Assembly (NCBI GenBank): GCA_016748015.1
Contig: JAAOMT010000009.1
Location: forward strand, 16,456 to 80,455
Direction: 5' to 3'
Origin: Geosiphon pyriformis
Lineage: Eukaryota > Glomeromycota > Glomeromycetes > Archaeosporales > Geosiphonaceae
DNA length: 64,000 nucleotides
The notes under the pieces were generated by a model. It saw only the letters and a program-made list of their open reading frames with translations. It was not told the DNA's origin and did no database searches. This document shows positions 60,281-64,000 of the stretch, in pieces. The stretch's first letter is position 1. The number at the start of each line of letters is the position of its first letter. A program made the translations under genes and the position numbers.

Positions 60281-61999
60281 TTATACTTTTTAATTAAAGT
60301 AGCCCATAGAAACTACAATATTCTCATGCGATATAATTACTTGGAATTGTTAGCCTCGTATTAATGCAATAAAAATAATCAGGCACTCCTTCATCATTTG
60401 TCATTTCCGAGCAGACAATCAGTTTTTAGTAAGGTCAAATTTATGAATCAGTCAAACAAATTTATTTTCGCTCAAAAGGTTTAAACGTTAAAATTTTCAC
60501 AGATCTCAATCTTTACAGTTGAGAACAAATTTTTTTGGCTTTTTATGGAGACTTCAAAATAAAATTTTTATTACTATAAAATAATATAATATAAAAATTA
60601 TAAATAAAGAATCATAAATTATAATATGATTTAAAATGTAATAATAAAATTTTTTATTTAAAATAATCTAAATCAATCTTTTTTAAAAACATTTATAACA
60701 TTTATATATTTTATTTATATCTATATAAAATTGCTTTTGGAATGGCTGTTTTTATTTTAATACAAATAAATAAAAATAAGTTTACTTAAAAAAAAATTTT
60801 ACAAAGTTATTTGATAAAATAATTTTTATTTATTATATTTTGAAAAAAAATTTGTTATTCCTCAATAATTTTTATTGTTTAATTAAGAAAAATATAAAAT
60901 ATAATTTTTGGTAAATCATTTTTTCAATTATATAAATTTTTTAGTATTTAAAATATTTTTTTAATAATAGTTTTTATAATATAGTTAATATATTTTAATA
61001 TTTTTAGGTGTTAATTGGTTTAATATATTTCTTAAAGTTTTTTTAAATTGTTGTATATTATATATATTTTAGAATGCTTTGAATTTTTTTTATATGCTTA
61101 TAAAAGTTTAGTCCAACCACAAACTATTTTCCTACAACCAGTTTCTCATACATTACAACCGGATCACGCACTTACGATACGTGACCAGCCACCACGAGCC
61201 GACAAAGACTACTCTAGATATTTCCTATTTTTATAATTTTAAATTTTTTCATTTTTATATAAAATAAATTTGGATTGTATTTCAGTTTTTTCCGATAATA
61301 AAAAAACATTTACTTTAATTAGAAAAGAATATACTTAGAATGAAGACTTCATCTTCCATCCAAAACATACCTCTCAATGATGTACGTGATGAACTCCAAG
61401 CAAGACATGATGTCATAATTGCTCTTGGACAAAATTAAAAAAAATCGTAAGCAATAGAATTATTATTCTAATATGCAAAAGGCTTACATTCCTGATATTG
61501 ATAAAAGCGTTCTTACCTTCTATGATCTAACGAGAGATTAAAGATTATGAAATAAAAATTCTCCTTTGACATCTATAAAATATATAGCTTGATTAAGAGG
61601 CCTGTTTTTAATTAAACCAAAACTTGTTTAATGTTTCTGAAGTCTGTCGTTAAAGTAACCATATATCAACTTTTATTAACGTTAAAACTTGATTTGCATG
61701 CAAGAAATTATTTTTATGAAAAGGATTTCTTTGAATAGGTTTCAAATTTTTCAAGGGATAATGAGTGCTTTTAAACGATTAACATTTGACCATAAAATGA
61801 TGTAGAGCGGTTATATATTAATAAAAAATTCATCTCAATTCGGATCACCACGCGTTACTTTGATGGGCTTTTGAAAGAAATTACGAATATCGCTTCTGAT
61901 TAATTTTTGCAAAGAAATAGCACTATTCATTAAGAAATAACAAAAAGAGGAACTTAAAATTATTTACAATTCTAAATTAAAGTTTTTTCCGTTTCATTA

Positions 62000-62004
<5 letters not shown>
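60281..62004. other. AT-rich interval with one GC-richer patch
   Basis: Around 61,110-61,215 the composition rises sharply and an open frame reads FLQPVSHTLQPDHALTIRDQ. At 61,339-61,438 a short ATG frame encodes NIPLNDVRDELQARHDVII. Both could be remnants of exons; neither can be linked to a gene. Confidence 0.35.

Positions 62005-62050
<46 letters not shown>
62005..62050. repeat. (CT)n microsatellite
   Basis: About 18 CT units followed by ACTATCTCTCT. It lies 3' of the Asn/Gly-rich gene. Confidence 0.9.
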
Positions 62051-62051
<1 letters not shown>

Positions 62052-62129
62052 ACAAAAAAGGTGAGATTTTAGAGACCATTCAAGAGTTTCTATGGGTGAT
62101 TATAAAAACTTTCTAGTTACAAGGTAACT

Positions 62130-63073
62130 CTAATTTCGGCCCCAACTTGACCAACCGGTAAACCCATAAAGGATCTCATAAATCAGTTTCAAATCTTTAA
62201 GCTCATATCCATTGCATGTGGTGCTTTCCAACTTTGAAATGGAAGGTATATTACAAAACCCGAGGACCCATTTTTCAAAATCGTTTTGCTCAAATTGATG
62301 TGTGGTAAGCCATTTTTGAAAAGTAACATTATTTCGATAAGAAGTAGACCATTTTTGCAAAATCAACATCATAATAATCAGTTAGCCATCTTTGAAAAGT
62401 ACCTGCAGTTGTATAATGACTGCTAAATACCCACGGCCAATACGATACTGGGTAATATGAGAAGAATGCAGGTAATAGCGGTAATTGAAATTTCTGTATG
62501 ACCCCCATAATGACCCATTGTTATAGTTGTTGCTGTTGGTGTTGGTGTTGGAAATCCCATTATTATCAGCGCGGAAATCATCGATATTACCACAACCGTT
62601 ATTGTTTCCGTTACCACCCCCGTTGCCATTGCCATTGCCGTCAAGTTTTTATATCCACTTCTAACATTATTGTTTCCGTTTGATTTTCCATTACCAGAGC
62701 TGTCATTATTATTGCTTTTAAAATTACCGTTGTTTGAACCAGAATTATTGTTTCCATTTTCCACTACCAACATTTCCGTTTCCGTTTCCGTTTCCATTTT
62801 CATTTCCATCTCGTTTCACATGACTTGATCTTAAGTAGTAGTGACGACCGTTACCATTGCTGTTTCCATTAAACCAGTCATTATTGCGATTGCCGTTGCC
62901 ATTGCCATTAATGGAGCCAAAGTTGAAATTACCATTGTTTTTGCCATTGAAAGAGCCTTTTATTATTGTTGCCATTATTATTTTCCGTTTTCGTTGAAAT
63001 TACCACGAACTTGAAGTCTGCGTCCTATTGCAACAAGAACAGTTGTATTCAATATCGTAGCCAAGAGAATAAT
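62130..63073 (-). pseudogene. Asn/Gly-rich secreted-type gene broken by frameshifts
   Basis: On the minus strand an acceptor GCCTAG at 63,074 opens a hydrophobic start (IILLATILNTTVLVAIGRR) like the second half of a signal peptide. A long Asn/Gly-rich region follows. To stay in Asn/Gly codons the frame must change several times, near 62,988, 62,965, 62,758 and 62,640, in each case at a run of A. After that GSLWGSYRNFNYRYYLHSSH reads on to a TAA at 62382-62384, then continues in the same frame as FQKWLTTHQFEQNDFEKWVL to TAG at 62,130. Short F-x-KW units recur at the C-terminus. It may be a real low-complexity secreted protein with base-call or assembly errors, or a true pseudogene. Family unknown. 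Confidence 0.45.
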
Positions 63074-64000
63074 CTAGGCTAATCTAGAGAGGTAATTGTA
63101 TTTGCCAAACGTCGTTTTTTATGAAAAATGATTCTAAGCTGAAAATCGGATGAACTTTTAGGAAGCTAGAAAGAGAAGAGCTTTTATACAAAGTTATATG
63201 GTGATATAAACTTGATGCAAATTAAAAGTATCGAAAATATTGATGGAGAACAATTTCTTTCCGTTCGAACTTGAGAGTTTCCCCTGGTGCAAAAGCAATG
63301 CAAAGTGAGCTGCTGATTCCACATATGTCCTCAATGCTACGAACATTTACACAAATCTAATCCAAAATTGCTAAAATAGGAAAAGGCTTAAGACAGCAGT
63401 CAAAATTTCTCTTAATTTGGGATAAACTGTTCGGGCCGTTGAAGTATTGTTGGTCGACTTTTAAAGATCGACGCAGTTATTGCTTCATTCACTAATCAAA
63501 CTAATTTCCGATCTGGTGATTTAGCTCGGGTTTTTATTTCTTTTCCTGAAAATTTGATTTTCAGCCTAACACATCTATGCCATTCAAAGCAGTCGTCTTT
63601 TTAAAGAATCATATGGCATATTTTTAATATAAAATCCTTTGCTCCTCCTAATCGTTTTGATCACATGTATTACGGAAAATTAGGAAACTTCTCTAACAAG
63701 GGGAATAATGAACCATCGAAATGAATTATAATGCACCGAATGAAAGTTTACAAGTTTCAAAATTTTAATATACAAAGAAATTTCTCACGATAAATGCAAT
63801 TAGATGTGGCAGAATTTGGTAATTGGATAAATTTACAGGAAAGGTCTGTTTTACAAAAGTGATTTCTAGGCAGATTTTGAGGCATGTAGATGTTGATCTC
63901 TTCCAAAAAAAGTATTTGTGTTTTTAAAATTTAGCTTAATGAGGGTATGTATTTTTGTAAAACATGAATTCATTTGGAAGTAATATTCCTTCTAATTGAT
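63074..64000. other. Right edge, no supported gene
   Basis: An ATG frame at 63243 (ENNFFPFELESFPWCKSNAK then TGA) continues coding-like with several stops to about 63,474, and a second frame at about 63,460-63,605 reads ASFTNQTNFRSGDLARVFIS. They might be pieces of one decayed gene. The first exon of the Asn/Gly-rich gene should also lie here but I could not place it. Confidence 0.3.

Noticed and set aside
62423-62809. 128-codon minus-strand frame with Thr/Met repeats
   Set aside because: Only its first part is in the Asn/Gly frame; the remainder reads the AAT/GGC repeats out of frame. Described instead as part of the broken Asn/Gly-rich gene.
63243-63605. Chain of coding-like pieces near the right edge
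   Set aside because: Several stops and a frame change without splice support; too weak to call a gene.

Overview
The window looks like nuclear DNA of an AT-rich filamentous fungus, most likely an arbuscular mycorrhizal fungus (Glomeromycotina, Rhizophagus-like). This is an inference from gene content: two MATA-HMG-box genes, a Sel1-repeat protein, two serine/threonine/tyrosine-like protein kinase genes (one degenerate, one dead), a Crh-type cell-wall transglycosylase, Tc1/mariner debris and long AT deserts. Introns are mostly short, with GTAAGT-like donors and T-rich stretches before AG. I found no bacterial operon structure, CRISPR array, tRNA or rRNA.

Layout. 0-7.5 kb: a HOOK-domain coiled-coil gene (+), a Sel1-repeat gene (-), two decayed Tc1-like elements, and a four-exon gene of unknown family (+). 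7.5-15 kb: mostly non-coding, with an internally deleted Tc1-like element at 13.25-13.82 kb. 15.2-16.4 kb: a 404-residue orphan gene (-). 19.1-19.9 kb: an assembly gap of N. 20.1-21.5 kb: a four-exon GH16 Crh-like, probably GPI-anchored enzyme (-). 22.3-22.6 kb: a broken inverted copy of the pirin gene found at 35.9 kb. 25.3-30.8 kb: three minus-strand genes, namely a seven-exon pseudokinase, a five-exon orphan and a short SMP-domain gene. 32.6-33.5 kb: MATA-HMG gene 1 (-). 35.9-36.9 kb: pirin (+). 39-43.4 kb: a cluster of small genes, including one carrying a single nonsense codon, a two-exon secreted or membrane-anchored small protein and a 40-cysteine secreted protein with Kex2-like sites. 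45.5-46.4 kb: MATA-HMG gene 2 (+). 46.4-55.5 kb: mainly an AT desert with strand-biased composition. 55.5-56.8 kb: a kinase pseudogene interrupted by a CAA microsatellite. 59.0-60.3 kb: a Tc1-like DD34E element with recognisable ends. 62.1-63.1 kb: a frameshifted Asn/Gly-rich gene.

Most recognisable genes are cell-surface, signalling or DNA-binding proteins, with no sign of a shared pathway. The main theme is turnover: a gene duplicated together with its promoter and then deleted, kinases losing catalytic motifs, and several reading frames broken by one or a few changes. Many gene models here are my own spliced reconstructions: exon junctions were chosen by splice sites and phase, not by transcript data.
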